From NCBI GenBank assembly GCA_964415795.1, contig CAYQBN010000001.1:186001-250000 (forward strand): 64,000 nucleotides of DNA. Reading direction: 5' to 3'. Of this stretch, positions 49,920-58,850 are shown in pieces. The notes beneath the pieces were generated by a model that was not told where the DNA came from, made no database searches, and worked only from the letters and a program-made list of their open reading frames with translations. Position 1 is the stretch's first letter; each line of letters begins with the position of its first letter. A program made the position numbers and the translations under genes. The stretch is from CALITV01 sp964415795 (lineage in GTDB: Bacteria; UBP6; UBA1177; JAKLFG01).

Positions 49920-51446
49920 ATGAACGGCGCTGAGTACCAAAAGAAGATCAATGACACCGTATGGCGGGCCTGTGACACCTTTCGAGGTGCGGTCGATCCA
50001 GCCGAGTATAAGAACTACATCCTCACCATGCTTTTCATAAAATACATGAGCGATCTGTGGAAAGACCGTCGTGAAGAGTACGCCAAGAAATATGACGGCG
50101 ACACGGAACGCATCGAGCGGGCACTTTCCCGGGAACGCTTTGTCGTACCGAACGAGAGCAACTTTGATTATTTGTATGCTCACCGGGATGCTCCGAATAT
50201 CGGCGAACTGATAAACATTGCTCTAGAAAAAATCGAAGAAACCAATAAGGCAAAACTTGAAAATGTATTTCGAAATGTTGATTTCAACAGTGAAGCGGCT
50301 CTAGGGCAAACCAAAGAGCGGAACCGTCGTCTCAAGAACCTTCTCGAAGATTTCAAGGCCCTCGATCTTCGGCCATCGCACCTTGGCAACCGCGACATCA
50401 TCGGCGATGCCTACGAATATCTCATTGCGCAGTTCGCGGCAGGCGCTGGCAAGAAAGCGGGAGAGTTTTACACCCCGCCGGAGGTCTCGACGCTACTCGC
50501 CAAACTCGTTGACCCAAAACCGGGCGCCCGCATCTGCGACCCTGCGTGCGGCTCCGGATCGCTCCTGATCAAGGTGGCGAAAGAGGTCTCCGACAAAAAC
50601 TTCGCCCTCTTCGGGCAGGAATCGAACGGTTCGACATGGTCACTGTGTCGCATGAACATGTTCCTGCACGAAATGGACTCGGCCCGCATCGAGTGGGGAG
50701 ATACGCTGAACAACCCGAAGTTGATAGAAAACGACGAACTCATGCGTTTTGATGTGGTTGTCGCCAATCCTCCCTTTTCGCTCGAAAAATGGGGGCACGA
50801 AAATGCGTCGCACGACCGGTTCAAACGCTTTTGGCGCGGGGTGCCGCCCAAAAGCCGGGGCGACTATGCCTTTATCAGCCACATGGTCGAGGTGGCGTTG
50901 GCAGGAATCGGCAAGGTCGGCGTCATCGTGCCGCACGGTGTCTTGTTCAGGGGCAGCGCCGAGGGGACGATCCGGCGAAAATTCATCGAAGAGAACATCC
51001 TTGAGGCGGTCATCGGTTTGCCGGAACAACTCTTTTATGGGACCGGTATCCCGACGGCGATCCTTATTTTCAACAAAGGCCGCAAACCGCGTGACCTCGC
51101 GACGACGAAGCGCGACAAGCATATCCTGTTCATCGATGCGAGTCGCGAGTACGAAGACGGCAAAAAACAGAATCGCCTGCGGCCACAAGATATCGAGAAA
51201 ATAGTGACCACCTTCCGCGAGTTCAAGGAGATACCGAAGTACTCGCACCTAGCGTCATTCGACGAAATCGAAGAGGCGGAGTACAACCTGAACATCCCGC
51301 GCTATGTAGATACCTTCGAAGAAGAACCCGATGTGGACATCCCGGTGGTACAAGCCGAAATAAAGCGCCTCGAGACGGAACTTGCCAAGACACGCGAAGA
51401 AATGGACGGGTATCTGAAGGAACTTGGGCTTTATGAAAATCGTTGA
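49920..51446 (+). CDS. hsdM: Type I DNA methyltransferase HsdM
   Basis: GGGAGA precedes the ATG. The 508-residue protein has the N-terminal helical HsdM domain (NDTVWRACDTFRGAV) and the N6-adenine methyltransferase domain: AGEFYTPPEVSTLLAKL, SAM motif I DPACGSGSLLIKVA and catalytic motif IV VVANPPFSLEKWG (NPPF). A C-terminal coiled coil contacts HsdS. It methylates host recognition sites and, with HsdS and HsdR, forms the restriction complex. Confidence 0.96.
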   Translation: MNGAEYQKKINDTVWRACDTFRGAVDPAEYKNYILTMLFIKYMSDLWKDRREEYAKKYDGDTERIERALSRERFVVPNESNFDYLYAHRDAPNIGELINIALEKIEETNKAKLENVFRNVDFNSEAALGQTKERNRRLKNLLEDFKALDLRPSHLGNRDIIGDAYEYLIAQFAAGAGKKAGEFYTPPEVSTLLAKLVDPKPGARICDPACGSGSLLIKVAKEVSDKNFALFGQESNGSTWSLCRMNMFLHEMDSARIEWGDTLNNPKLIENDELMRFDVVVANPPFSLEKWGHENASHDRFKRFWRGVPPKSRGDYAFISHMVEVALAGIGKVGVIVPHGVLFRGSAEGTIRRKFIEENILEAVIGLPEQLFYGTGIPTAILIFNKGRKPRDLATTKRDKHILFIDASREYEDGKKQNRLRPQDIEKIVTTFREFKEIPKYSHLASFDEIEEAEYNLNIPRYVDTFEEEPDVDIPVVQAEIKRLETELAKTREEMDGYLKELGLYENR

Positions 51447-51522
51447 AATACAATAGGTTTGTGAATACAACAGAAAAATAATTGGCAGATATTATCAATT
51501 ATTCTTGACAACGGAGGTGGAA

Positions 51523-51858
51523 GTGGATATCCTCTATAGGAATAAGGGGCTAGAAAAGGCATGTACGGAACAAAAAGAGGCTGTGAAACGGTATGGACCG
51601 AACAACCAGAAAAAATTGTTTCAGAGGCTCAGCGAAATTGATGCGGCTGACAACCTCGAGATTCTCTGCAAAATCCCCGCTGCTCGCTGTCATCCGCTTA
51701 CGGGCAATCTCAAGGGCCTGTGGGCCGTTGATCTGGTGCATCCGTTTCGTTTGTTGTTCCGCTTAGTAAAATCTGATGGTACCGATATCGAGGAGGAGGA
51801 GATCATTCCGGCATTGGTAGTTGCCGTGATGATTTGGGATATAAAGGACTACCATTAG
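51523..51858 (+). CDS. higB: HigB-type (RelE-fold) toxin
   Basis: GGAGG five bases before GTG 51523 sets the start; the TTG at 51505 would place the ribosome site inside the gene. The 111-residue product shows the HigB pattern RNKGLEKACTEQKEAVKRYG, AADNLEILCKIPAARCHPLTG, LKGLWAVDLVHPFRLLF. Relatives are ribosome-dependent mRNA interferases. It is followed at 9 bases by its antitoxin, in the toxin-first order typical of higBA. The pair lies inside the hsd operon between hsdM and hsdS. Confidence 0.88.
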   Translation: MDILYRNKGLEKACTEQKEAVKRYGPNNQKKLFQRLSEIDAADNLEILCKIPAARCHPLTGNLKGLWAVDLVHPFRLLFRLVKSDGTDIEEEEIIPALVVAVMIWDIKDYH

Positions 51859-51867
51859 GGGAGAAAC

Positions 51868-52956
51868 ATGGGCAGAAGAAGTTATCAGCCCGACGATGCG
51901 ATCGGACCGGGCGCCACGATCCTTGAGACCATAGAGGCGATCAACCTCTCGCAAAAGGAATTGGCGCTCCGCATGGGGCGCGATGAGGCAACAATCAACA
52001 AACTGATCAAAAACGCGCTCGGCATTACTCAGGATACTGCCATTCAGTTGGAAAATGTTCTCGGCATTCCGGCCTCGTTCTGGATGAATTTGGACCGGAA
52101 CTATCGAGAGAATCTTGCCCGCATAGAAGAACAGAAGCGACTGGAAGAGGAACGAGCCGTTCTGGAGCAGTTTTCCTACAATCCTTACCGCGACTTGGTG
52201 AACCTCGGCTGGGTTGAATCTTTCAAAGACCCGCAGGATCAAGTAAAAGCACTCTTACGGTTCTTCGGTGTTCATTCGTTCAGATCCTTGCAGGATGTAG
52301 TTTCGGTTGCGTTCAGAAAGGACAAGAAAAAAGAGTGTGAACCGCTCGCCATCGCAGCATGGTTAAGAAAGGGTGAGTTGTACGGTCGCGAAATCAGGAC
52401 AGCCCCGTATGATAAGGCCCGATTGACGAATACACTGCCGGAACTGAAAAAACTTTCAAGAGAAGAACCGGAGGTGTACTCTAAAAAGATTCAAGAACTG
52501 TGCGCCGCTTGTGGCGTTGCGGTAGTGTATCTACCACACTTGCCGAAAACCTATGTGAATGGCGCGACAAAGTGGTTAACGCCGGAACGGGCGCTTATTC
52601 TCCTGACGCTGAGAGGAAGGAAAGACGACATTTTCTGGTTCAGCCTTTTCCATGAAATCGGACATGTACTGAAGCATAGCAAGAAGGAAACCTTTGTCTC
52701 CTTCGAGAAATGTGTTGAGAAAGACGATTACGAGAAAGAGGCGGATCGTTTCGCAGCCGAGACATTGATTCCTTCCGTTTTGCTTCGATCTTTTGCCAAA
52801 AGAGGTGTTTTTACGGCAGAGGCCATAAAGACCTTTGCGAAAAGGGCCGAGGTTGCGCCGTCGATAGTGGTCGGGCGGTTGATGCATGAGAAAAAGATTC
52901 CGTTCAATAGTCCTTTGAACTCGTTACGAACTACGCTAGAATGGCGTGAAGAATGA
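51868..52956 (+). CDS. higA: HigA-type antitoxin fused to an ImmA/IrrE-like metallopeptidase domain
   Basis: The 362-residue protein is far longer than a plain HigA (about 100). Residues 15-85 are an XRE helix-turn-helix of the HigA kind (LSQKELALRMGRDEATINKLIK, LGIPASFWMNLDRNYRE). The C-terminal part (about 215-330) is an ImmA/IrrE peptidase-like domain with the zinc motif FHEIGHVLKH and EKEADRFAAETLIP. Such fusions occur in TA and phage-repressor loci, where the protease part may sense or cleave regulators. Self- or partner-cleavage here is speculative. Confidence 0.9.
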   Translation: MGRRSYQPDDAIGPGATILETIEAINLSQKELALRMGRDEATINKLIKNALGITQDTAIQLENVLGIPASFWMNLDRNYRENLARIEEQKRLEEERAVLEQFSYNPYRDLVNLGWVESFKDPQDQVKALLRFFGVHSFRSLQDVVSVAFRKDKKKECEPLAIAAWLRKGELYGREIRTAPYDKARLTNTLPELKKLSREEPEVYSKKIQELCAACGVAVVYLPHLPKTYVNGATKWLTPERALILLTLRGRKDDIFWFSLFHEIGHVLKHSKKETFVSFEKCVEKDDYEKEADRFAAETLIPSVLLRSFAKRGVFTAEAIKTFAKRAEVAPSIVVGRLMHEKKIPFNSPLNSLRTTLEWREE

Positions 52957-52989
52957 CTTTTGATTCTGACGAACCGATTATTTTAGCAA

Positions 52990-53031
52990 ACCCGCCGGGC
53001 GCTGGCGAAAGCCAAGCTCACTTCGGCGGGT
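52990..53031. repeat. Imperfect hairpin between higA and hsdS
   Basis: ACCCGCCG (52990-52997) and CGGCGGGT (53024-53031) pair perfectly around a 26-base loop that holds a smaller TGGC-GAAA-GCCA hairpin. No T run follows on the plus strand. It may be an RNA-processing or weak termination element inside the island. Confidence 0.6.
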
Positions 53032-53068
53032 GTCTCATTAATATCAAGATGTTACGGTTGCGATAGAC

Positions 53069-53118
53069 TATGATGGATTATGAGGTGCTATGAGGTGTTA
53101 TGAGATGCTATGAGATGC
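53069..53118 (+). repeat. Five tandem 10-bp repeats before hsdS
   Basis: TATGAGGTGC, TATGAGGTGT, TATGAGATGC and TATGAGATGC follow each other without gap (53079-53118), preceded in register by the degenerate TATGATGGAT (53069-53078). The array ends 13 bases before the hsdS start, touching its AAGGAG ribosome site. Copy-number change would alter the leader or promoter spacing of hsdS. Confidence 0.9.
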
Positions 53119-53131
53119 AAGGAGTGATCGC

Positions 53132-54436
53132 ATGAGCATACGCAACGAGAACCGGCCGGGATACAAGAAAACGAAAGTCGGCTGGATACCGGAGGAGTGG
53201 GAGGTAAGAAAATTATCGGATTTGTGCCGGTATCCTGAGTCCGGCTTTAGCGCAAACAACACTGATAATAGCGTCGCTCCTCATTCAGAATTCAAAGGTG
53301 TTTTGAAACTAAGTTGCATTTCGGACGGAAAATTTAACCCTCTTGAGAATAAAGAGGTTATCCCAGAAGATAGTGAAAAGTTATTTGCCCCAGTAAAGAG
53401 AAACACCATCATCATAAGCAGATCAAATACCGCAGAACTTGTGGGGGCTGTCTGTTTCGTAAGAGAGGATATTCCCAATTTGTTTTTATCAGATTTGCTA
53501 TGGTCAATTTCTCCCAAGAATGAAAAAGCAACCAACATGGAATGGCTGGCGATATTGTTACAACTAAAGAGGTTTCGTCAGGAAATCATGGCGAGGTCTC
53601 ATGGTACCAGCGGCAGTATGAAAAAACTGACAAAAGATGAGTTTTTAGGAATAACTATTCCCTACCCTCCCTTCCCCGAACAACGCCGCATCGCAACCAT
53701 CCTCTCTACATGGGACCGCGCGATCGATCAGGTACGGGCGCTCATCGAGGCGAAAAAGAAACTCAAGAAAGGGCTGATGCAACAACTCCTCACCGGCCGG
53801 ATGCGCTTCCCCGAATTCGGCAAACCGGCCAAACAAGGCCAACTGCCGGAAGGGTGGAGGCAAGTTAAGATAGGCGACCTACTAAAAGAAACAAGTCGGC
53901 CGGTGGATTTTAACGACAACGATTTTTACCCGCTCATAAGTGTTCGACGCAACTCTGGCGGTGCGTTTTATCGCCAAACACTTAAGGGCTCGGACATCGC
54001 AACAAAAAATCTCTTCGTCACAAAACAGGGCGATTTTCTGATCTCAAAGATGCAGGTGCTGCACGGCGCGATGGCCGTGACTCCTAGCGAATTTGACGGA
54101 ATGCATATTTCGGGAAGCTACATAGCTCTTGTTCCCAAAAACAAAGAAGACCTCTCTATTGAGTATTTCAACTACCTCGCTCAGACACCGAAGATGTACC
54201 ACAAGGCATATATCTCAAGCCATGGTGTGCATATAGAAAAAATGACCTTCGACCTCGATCTGTTTCTTAACGAGAAGATAGTTGTTCCTACAAAAAGAGA
54301 GCAGGAGAAAATCGTTCATGTCATTAGGAGCATAGAGCAAATAGTAGGTCTGCTTGATGCAGGCGTTGAGCATTTCAAGCAACAGAAAAAAGGACTCATG
54401 CAGAAGTTGTTGACCGGTGAGATACGGGTGAAATGA
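53132..54436 (+). CDS. hsdS: Type I specificity subunit HsdS
   Basis: The 434-residue protein has two target-recognition domains, each opening with a WIPEEWEVRKLSDL/LPEGWRQVKIGDLL motif. Each is followed by a conserved helix (PFPEQRRIATILSTWDRAIDQ and KREQEKIVHVIRSIEQIVG) that ends KKGLMQQLLTG or KKGLMQKLLTG. This is the standard duplicated HsdS plan, and each half selects part of a bipartite target. AAGGAG precedes the ATG, and a 10-bp repeat array abuts that site. The stop overlaps the DUF3800 start by 4 bases. Confidence 0.95.
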   Translation: MSIRNENRPGYKKTKVGWIPEEWEVRKLSDLCRYPESGFSANNTDNSVAPHSEFKGVLKLSCISDGKFNPLENKEVIPEDSEKLFAPVKRNTIIISRSNTAELVGAVCFVREDIPNLFLSDLLWSISPKNEKATNMEWLAILLQLKRFRQEIMARSHGTSGSMKKLTKDEFLGITIPYPPFPEQRRIATILSTWDRAIDQVRALIEAKKKLKKGLMQQLLTGRMRFPEFGKPAKQGQLPEGWRQVKIGDLLKETSRPVDFNDNDFYPLISVRRNSGGAFYRQTLKGSDIATKNLFVTKQGDFLISKMQVLHGAMAVTPSEFDGMHISGSYIALVPKNKEDLSIEYFNYLAQTPKMYHKAYISSHGVHIEKMTFDLDLFLNEKIVVPTKREQEKIVHVIRSIEQIVGLLDAGVEHFKQQKKGLMQKLLTGEIRVK

Positions 54437-55656
54437 ACAACTCTTGGGTTAATGTTTTCGTTGATGAATCTGGTACCAACGAACTGGATTCCACAAAACA
54501 AGGGGTTTCCAACCTTTTCATTTGTGTGGCTGTCGTCGTGGACGATGAACACATGGATGAGGTAACGACAGCGATCAATGATATCCGCAAGAAGCTTTGT
54601 AGCGGTGCCGAAATAAAGAGCAGCAGAATAGCTTCGAACCATGACAGAAGGCTCCAATTTTTAAGAGGAATAGAGAAGCTTCCTTTCAGATATTATGCCT
54701 TGGTGATTAACAAAGATGCTGTATACAGCGATTCCGGCTATCAATATAAACGCACTTTTTATAAAGCAGTACATCGGCGCCTCTATAACTTAGTCTCTTC
54801 TAGCGGAAAAAGTCTGCGAGTAAAAGCGGATGAAATCGGCGGGCAAGATTATATGGAAGGGTTCGATGATTACTTGAAGGACAAAGATTATCCCAACCTA
54901 TTTACTCAGTTTGAGCATTCATTTGTGAAAAGCGAGAATGAGCCCGTTATACAGTTGGCTGACTTGATTGCTGGAACATTGGGATATTGTTTTGATGAAA
55001 CAAAAAAATCCGAGAAAGCGACAGAGTTCCGGAAAATATTAAGAAAATTAGAGGTTGCGGTTGATTGTTGGCCTCCTTTGCCCATGGAGGTGGGCAAATC
55101 GGCAGGCAATCAATGGGACGAGAAAATACGAGAAGCGGCAAGAAGAAGGGCGATCTCTTTCATTGAAGAAAATGAGAATTCATCAGAGATAGATGAACAA
55201 ATACAAGCGGCAACACTTAAAAGACTCTTTTTTGCCAGAGAGTTCGAGGATAGGGAAGATCAAACCATTTTTTCTGATAGTCTGATCGCTTCGTTGGAAA
55301 ACGAGGGCTTCGGGAAAATATCGAAACAGGCATTCACTTCGCGCATCATTGGAAAACTGCGATTTGAAGGAGTCGTTATTTCGGGCTCCAAGGACGGATA
55401 TAGACTGGCGCTTTCTCATGAAGACATTCACGAATACCTCTGCCATGATAAAACCATAATAGAGCCGATGCTCGCCAGAATCGGAAGAGCGCGCCAAGCC
55501 GTTCAAGAAGCAACAGAAATGAAACTCGATATTCTGGCCGAAGAACCATATCTTGTTTTGGGAAAGATATTGGAGGCGGCCAAAGACTATGATCTTGACA
55601 ACAGTACCAAGCGTTTGTGCGATGAAGAAGAGGACGAAACGGAGGAGAAAATATGA
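54433..55656 (+). CDS. DUF3800 protein embedded in the hsd operon
   Basis: The 407-residue protein opens VNVFVDESGTNELD, the DESG motif of DUF3800, a predicted RNase H-like fold. Further acidic residues lie in VKADEIGGQDYMEGFDD and IQLADLIAGTLGYCFDE. The C-terminal half (about 245-407) is helical with a winged-helix-like section (FGKISKQAFTSRIIGKLRFEGVV). DUF3800 genes recur near defence and mobile loci. It overlaps both hsdS and hsdR by 4 bases, so it is made with the restriction enzyme. The molecular role is unknown. Confidence 0.87.
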   Translation: MNNSWVNVFVDESGTNELDSTKQGVSNLFICVAVVVDDEHMDEVTTAINDIRKKLCSGAEIKSSRIASNHDRRLQFLRGIEKLPFRYYALVINKDAVYSDSGYQYKRTFYKAVHRRLYNLVSSSGKSLRVKADEIGGQDYMEGFDDYLKDKDYPNLFTQFEHSFVKSENEPVIQLADLIAGTLGYCFDETKKSEKATEFRKILRKLEVAVDCWPPLPMEVGKSAGNQWDEKIREAARRRAISFIEENENSSEIDEQIQAATLKRLFFAREFEDREDQTIFSDSLIASLENEGFGKISKQAFTSRIIGKLRFEGVVISGSKDGYRLALSHEDIHEYLCHDKTIIEPMLARIGRARQAVQEATEMKLDILAEEPYLVLGKILEAAKDYDLDNSTKRLCDEEEDETEEKI

Positions 55657-58600
55657 CGAACATGAACCCAACCGCCGCCCCCGCCTTCGATGAAGACAAT
55701 ATCTCCAAAATTCCAGCGCTTCTCCTCTTGCAGAACCTCGGTTACACCTACCTCTCCCCCAACGAAGCGCTCACCCTGCGCGGCGGCAAACTCTCCAATG
55801 TTCTCCTCGAAGGCATCCTCGTCCCATGGCTCCGTGAAAACAACCGCTTCCGGTATAAAGGCGCCGACTACCCGCTCTCGGAGAATAACATCTACACCGC
55901 CGTGCAGGCGCTCAAAGAGACGCCCTTCGACGGCCTCATCCGCACCAACGAGAAGATATACGACCTCCTTTGCCTCGGAAAAAGTTTGCAACAGCAGATA
56001 AGCGGCGACCTCAAGAGCACTACACTCAAATACATAGACTGGGAACATCCCGAAAACAATGTCTATCATGTCACCGAAGAGTTCGCAGTCGAGCAGACCG
56101 GCAGTTATGAAACGCGGCGCCCCGACATCGTTCTTTTCGTCAACGGCATTCCGCTGTGCGTCATCGAATGCAAGTCGCCGCACATCAAGGAGCCGATGCG
56201 GGAAGCGATCTCCCAGCACATCCGCAACCAGAAAGACGAGGAGATACCGAAACTGTTCATCTATTCACAACTGCTCCTTGCCCTGTCCAAGAACGAGGCC
56301 ATGTACGCCACGACCGGAACGCCGCTCAAGTTCTGGGCGCAGTGGCGCGAGGAAGACGAGAACCTCGACGAAACGCTGAAACCGCTCATCGAGCAGCCGG
56401 TGAGCGAGGAACAGATCGACAAGATGTACGGCGCGGGTTTCATCCGCGAGAAACGCCCCGCCTACGGAACGCTGACACGACAGGTGACCGAACAGGACCG
56501 GGCGCTCTATGCCCTGTGCCGTCCCGAACGGCTTCTCGAACTTACCTACCGCTTCATCCTCTACGATGCGGGGGTGAAGAAGATCGCGCGGTATCAGCAG
56601 TATTTCTGCGTGAAGAACATCCTTAAACGGATTCAGACGCGCGACGCCGAGGGTCGGCGCACGGGCGGTCTGGTGTGGCACACGCAGGGAAGCGGCAAGT
56701 CGCTCACGATGGTGATGCTCGCCAAGTCGCTGGCGCTTGCCGAAGGAATCGGCGATTACCGGATCGTGCTCGTCACCGACCGGGTCGATCTCGACGACCA
56801 GATTTACAAGACCTTTACCTATTGCGGAAAAGAAGTGGACCAAGCCGAAAGCGGGAAACATCTGTGCGAACTGCTGACGAAAGGAAAGAACCGTATCATC
56901 GCGACAATCATAGACAAGTTCGAAGCGGCGGTGTCGAAACAGCAGGTGGAGATCCCGAGCACCGAGATATTCGTATTGGTTGACGAAGGGCACCGGACGC
57001 AGTACGGGCCGCGCCATGCCAAGATGCGGCGGGTCCTTCCCAACGCCTGTTACATCGGTTTTACCGGAACGCCGGTGATGAAAAAGGACAAGGATACCGT
57101 CAGGAAGTTCGGGGGGCTTATAGAACCGACTTACACCATAGAGAAAGCGGTCGCCGACAAGGCGGTGGTGCCGCTGCTCTACGAAGGGCGCCACATCGAC
57201 CAGTTCGTGGACGAGAAAGGGATAGATGCATGGTTCGAACGGGCCACGCAGAACCTCTCCAAAGAACAGGCGGCCGATCTGAAAAAGAAGTTCTCGACCA
57301 CCGACCAACTCAACGCGGCAGATCAAAAGGTAAAGGCGATCGCATGGGATATCAGCGAACACTTCCGCGATAACTGGCAGGGAACCGGTTTCAAAGGTCA
57401 ACTGGTAACGCAGAGCAAGACAACGGCGCTCAAGTACAAACGCTATCTCGATGAGTTCGGCATGGTTTCCTCGGAGGTCCTGATATCGGGCCCCGACGAA
57501 CGGGAAGGGGAAACCGACATCTATGAGGGAAATTCGCAGGAAGTTCAACGGTTCTGGAAGGCGATGATGCAGCGATTCGGCTCCGAGCGGGCCTACAACA
57601 AACAGATCATCAATGCCTTTCAGACCGCCGAACACCCCGAGATCATCATCGTGGTCGACAAGTTGCTGACCGGGTTCGACGCGCCCAAGAACACCGTGCT
57701 GTACCTGACGCGGATACTGAAAGACCACACCCTTTTGCAGGCCATCGCGCGGGTGAACCGGGTAGCGGAGGGTAAAGATTTCGGGTACATCATCGATTAC
57801 CGCGGCGTTCTCTCCAATCTGGGGAAAGCGCTCGATCTGTACCGGGCTTTGCCGGAGTTCGATGCGGCCGACATCGGTGAAGTGTTGACCGATGTACGCA
57901 AGGCAATCGCTTCGCTTCCCGAAAAACACACGATTCTTTGGGACACCTTCAAAGAAGTTCGGAACAGAAACGACGAAGAGGAGTACGAACGGTTGCTCGC
58001 CGACGAGGAAAAACGACAGAAATTCTACGATCGACTTTCGGTCTTTTCCCGTTCATTGGCTATCGCTTTGGCAAGCGAGGCGGCCTACGAAGTAATTCCG
58101 CGCGACACGATGGAACGCTACAAAAAAGACCTCGCTTTCTTCGTAAAATTACGCACAGCGATCCGGAGGCGGTATGCCGAAGTGATCGATTTTGGTGAAT
58201 ACGAGCCCAAGATACAGAAACTGCTCGACACCTATGTAGGGGCGGGAACGGTCGAGAAATTGACGCCTCTCGTCAATATTTTCGACAAGGAATCTTTCGC
58301 CCAAGAGGTCGACAAGGTGCAAGGGGCGGCGGCAAAGGCCGACACCATCGCCTATCGGACTTCTCGTATGATCCATGAACGGATGGGAGAGGACGAGGTC
58401 TTTTACAAACGGTTTTCCGAACTGCTGAAAGATACCATTCGCGCTTTTCGGGAAGGAAGGATCAGCGACACGGAATATCTGCGCCGCGTCAGCGAATACT
58501 GGCAATCGGTGGTGAACCGAACAGGCGACAAAACGCCACGCAAACTCGACCACCGCGATATTGCGAAGGCATACTTCGGCATCATCAAGGAGGTGATTCC

Positions 58601-58850
58601 AGAGCAGGTGTTCGAACACAAAGAGCGCGACGAACTCATCGCCGACATGGCGCTCCTGATCGACGATACCATCGAACGATTACGCATCGTGAACTGGACA
58701 AACAATATCGATGTCCAGAATCGCATTCGTACCGCTATCGAAGATGCGCTGTTCGATTTCCAGAAGGCACAGGGAATAACCATTTCCTTTGCCGAGATTG
58801 ACGCTATCATGGAACGGTGCATCGCTACCGCCAAAGTGCGGAGACCATGA
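55653..58850 (+). CDS. hsdR: Type I restriction endonuclease HsdR
   Basis: The 1,065-residue protein has the N-terminal PD-(D/E)xK nuclease (RRPDIVLFVNGIPLCVIECKSP, about 150-172). The superfamily 2 translocase follows, with Walker A WHTQGSGKSLTMV, DEGHRTQYG as motif II, GFTGTPVMKKD as motif III, and DKLLTGFDAP with ARVNRVAEGKD as late motifs. A helical C-terminus binds HsdM/S. It cuts unmodified DNA after ATP-driven translocation. All catalytic residues that I can identify are present, so the system looks intact. Confidence 0.96.
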   Translation: MTNMNPTAAPAFDEDNISKIPALLLLQNLGYTYLSPNEALTLRGGKLSNVLLEGILVPWLRENNRFRYKGADYPLSENNIYTAVQALKETPFDGLIRTNEKIYDLLCLGKSLQQQISGDLKSTTLKYIDWEHPENNVYHVTEEFAVEQTGSYETRRPDIVLFVNGIPLCVIECKSPHIKEPMREAISQHIRNQKDEEIPKLFIYSQLLLALSKNEAMYATTGTPLKFWAQWREEDENLDETLKPLIEQPVSEEQIDKMYGAGFIREKRPAYGTLTRQVTEQDRALYALCRPERLLELTYRFILYDAGVKKIARYQQYFCVKNILKRIQTRDAEGRRTGGLVWHTQGSGKSLTMVMLAKSLALAEGIGDYRIVLVTDRVDLDDQIYKTFTYCGKEVDQAESGKHLCELLTKGKNRIIATIIDKFEAAVSKQQVEIPSTEIFVLVDEGHRTQYGPRHAKMRRVLPNACYIGFTGTPVMKKDKDTVRKFGGLIEPTYTIEKAVADKAVVPLLYEGRHIDQFVDEKGIDAWFERATQNLSKEQAADLKKKFSTTDQLNAADQKVKAIAWDISEHFRDNWQGTGFKGQLVTQSKTTALKYKRYLDEFGMVSSEVLISGPDEREGETDIYEGNSQEVQRFWKAMMQRFGSERAYNKQIINAFQTAEHPEIIIVVDKLLTGFDAPKNTVLYLTRILKDHTLLQAIARVNRVAEGKDFGYIIDYRGVLSNLGKALDLYRALPEFDAADIGEVLTDVRKAIASLPEKHTILWDTFKEVRNRNDEEEYERLLADEEKRQKFYDRLSVFSRSLAIALASEAAYEVIPRDTMERYKKDLAFFVKLRTAIRRRYAEVIDFGEYEPKIQKLLDTYVGAGTVEKLTPLVNIFDKESFAQEVDKVQGAAAKADTIAYRTSRMIHERMGEDEVFYKRFSELLKDTIRAFREGRISDTEYLRRVSEYWQSVVNRTGDKTPRKLDHRDIAKAYFGIIKEVIPEQVFEHKERDELIADMALLIDDTIERLRIVNWTNNIDVQNRIRTAIEDALFDFQKAQGITISFAEIDAIMERCIATAKVRRP

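Noticed and set aside
53069..53118. Tandem repeats considered as a CRISPR array or plasmid iterons
   Set aside because: There are no spacers between the 10-bp units, no cas genes and no replication protein gene nearby.
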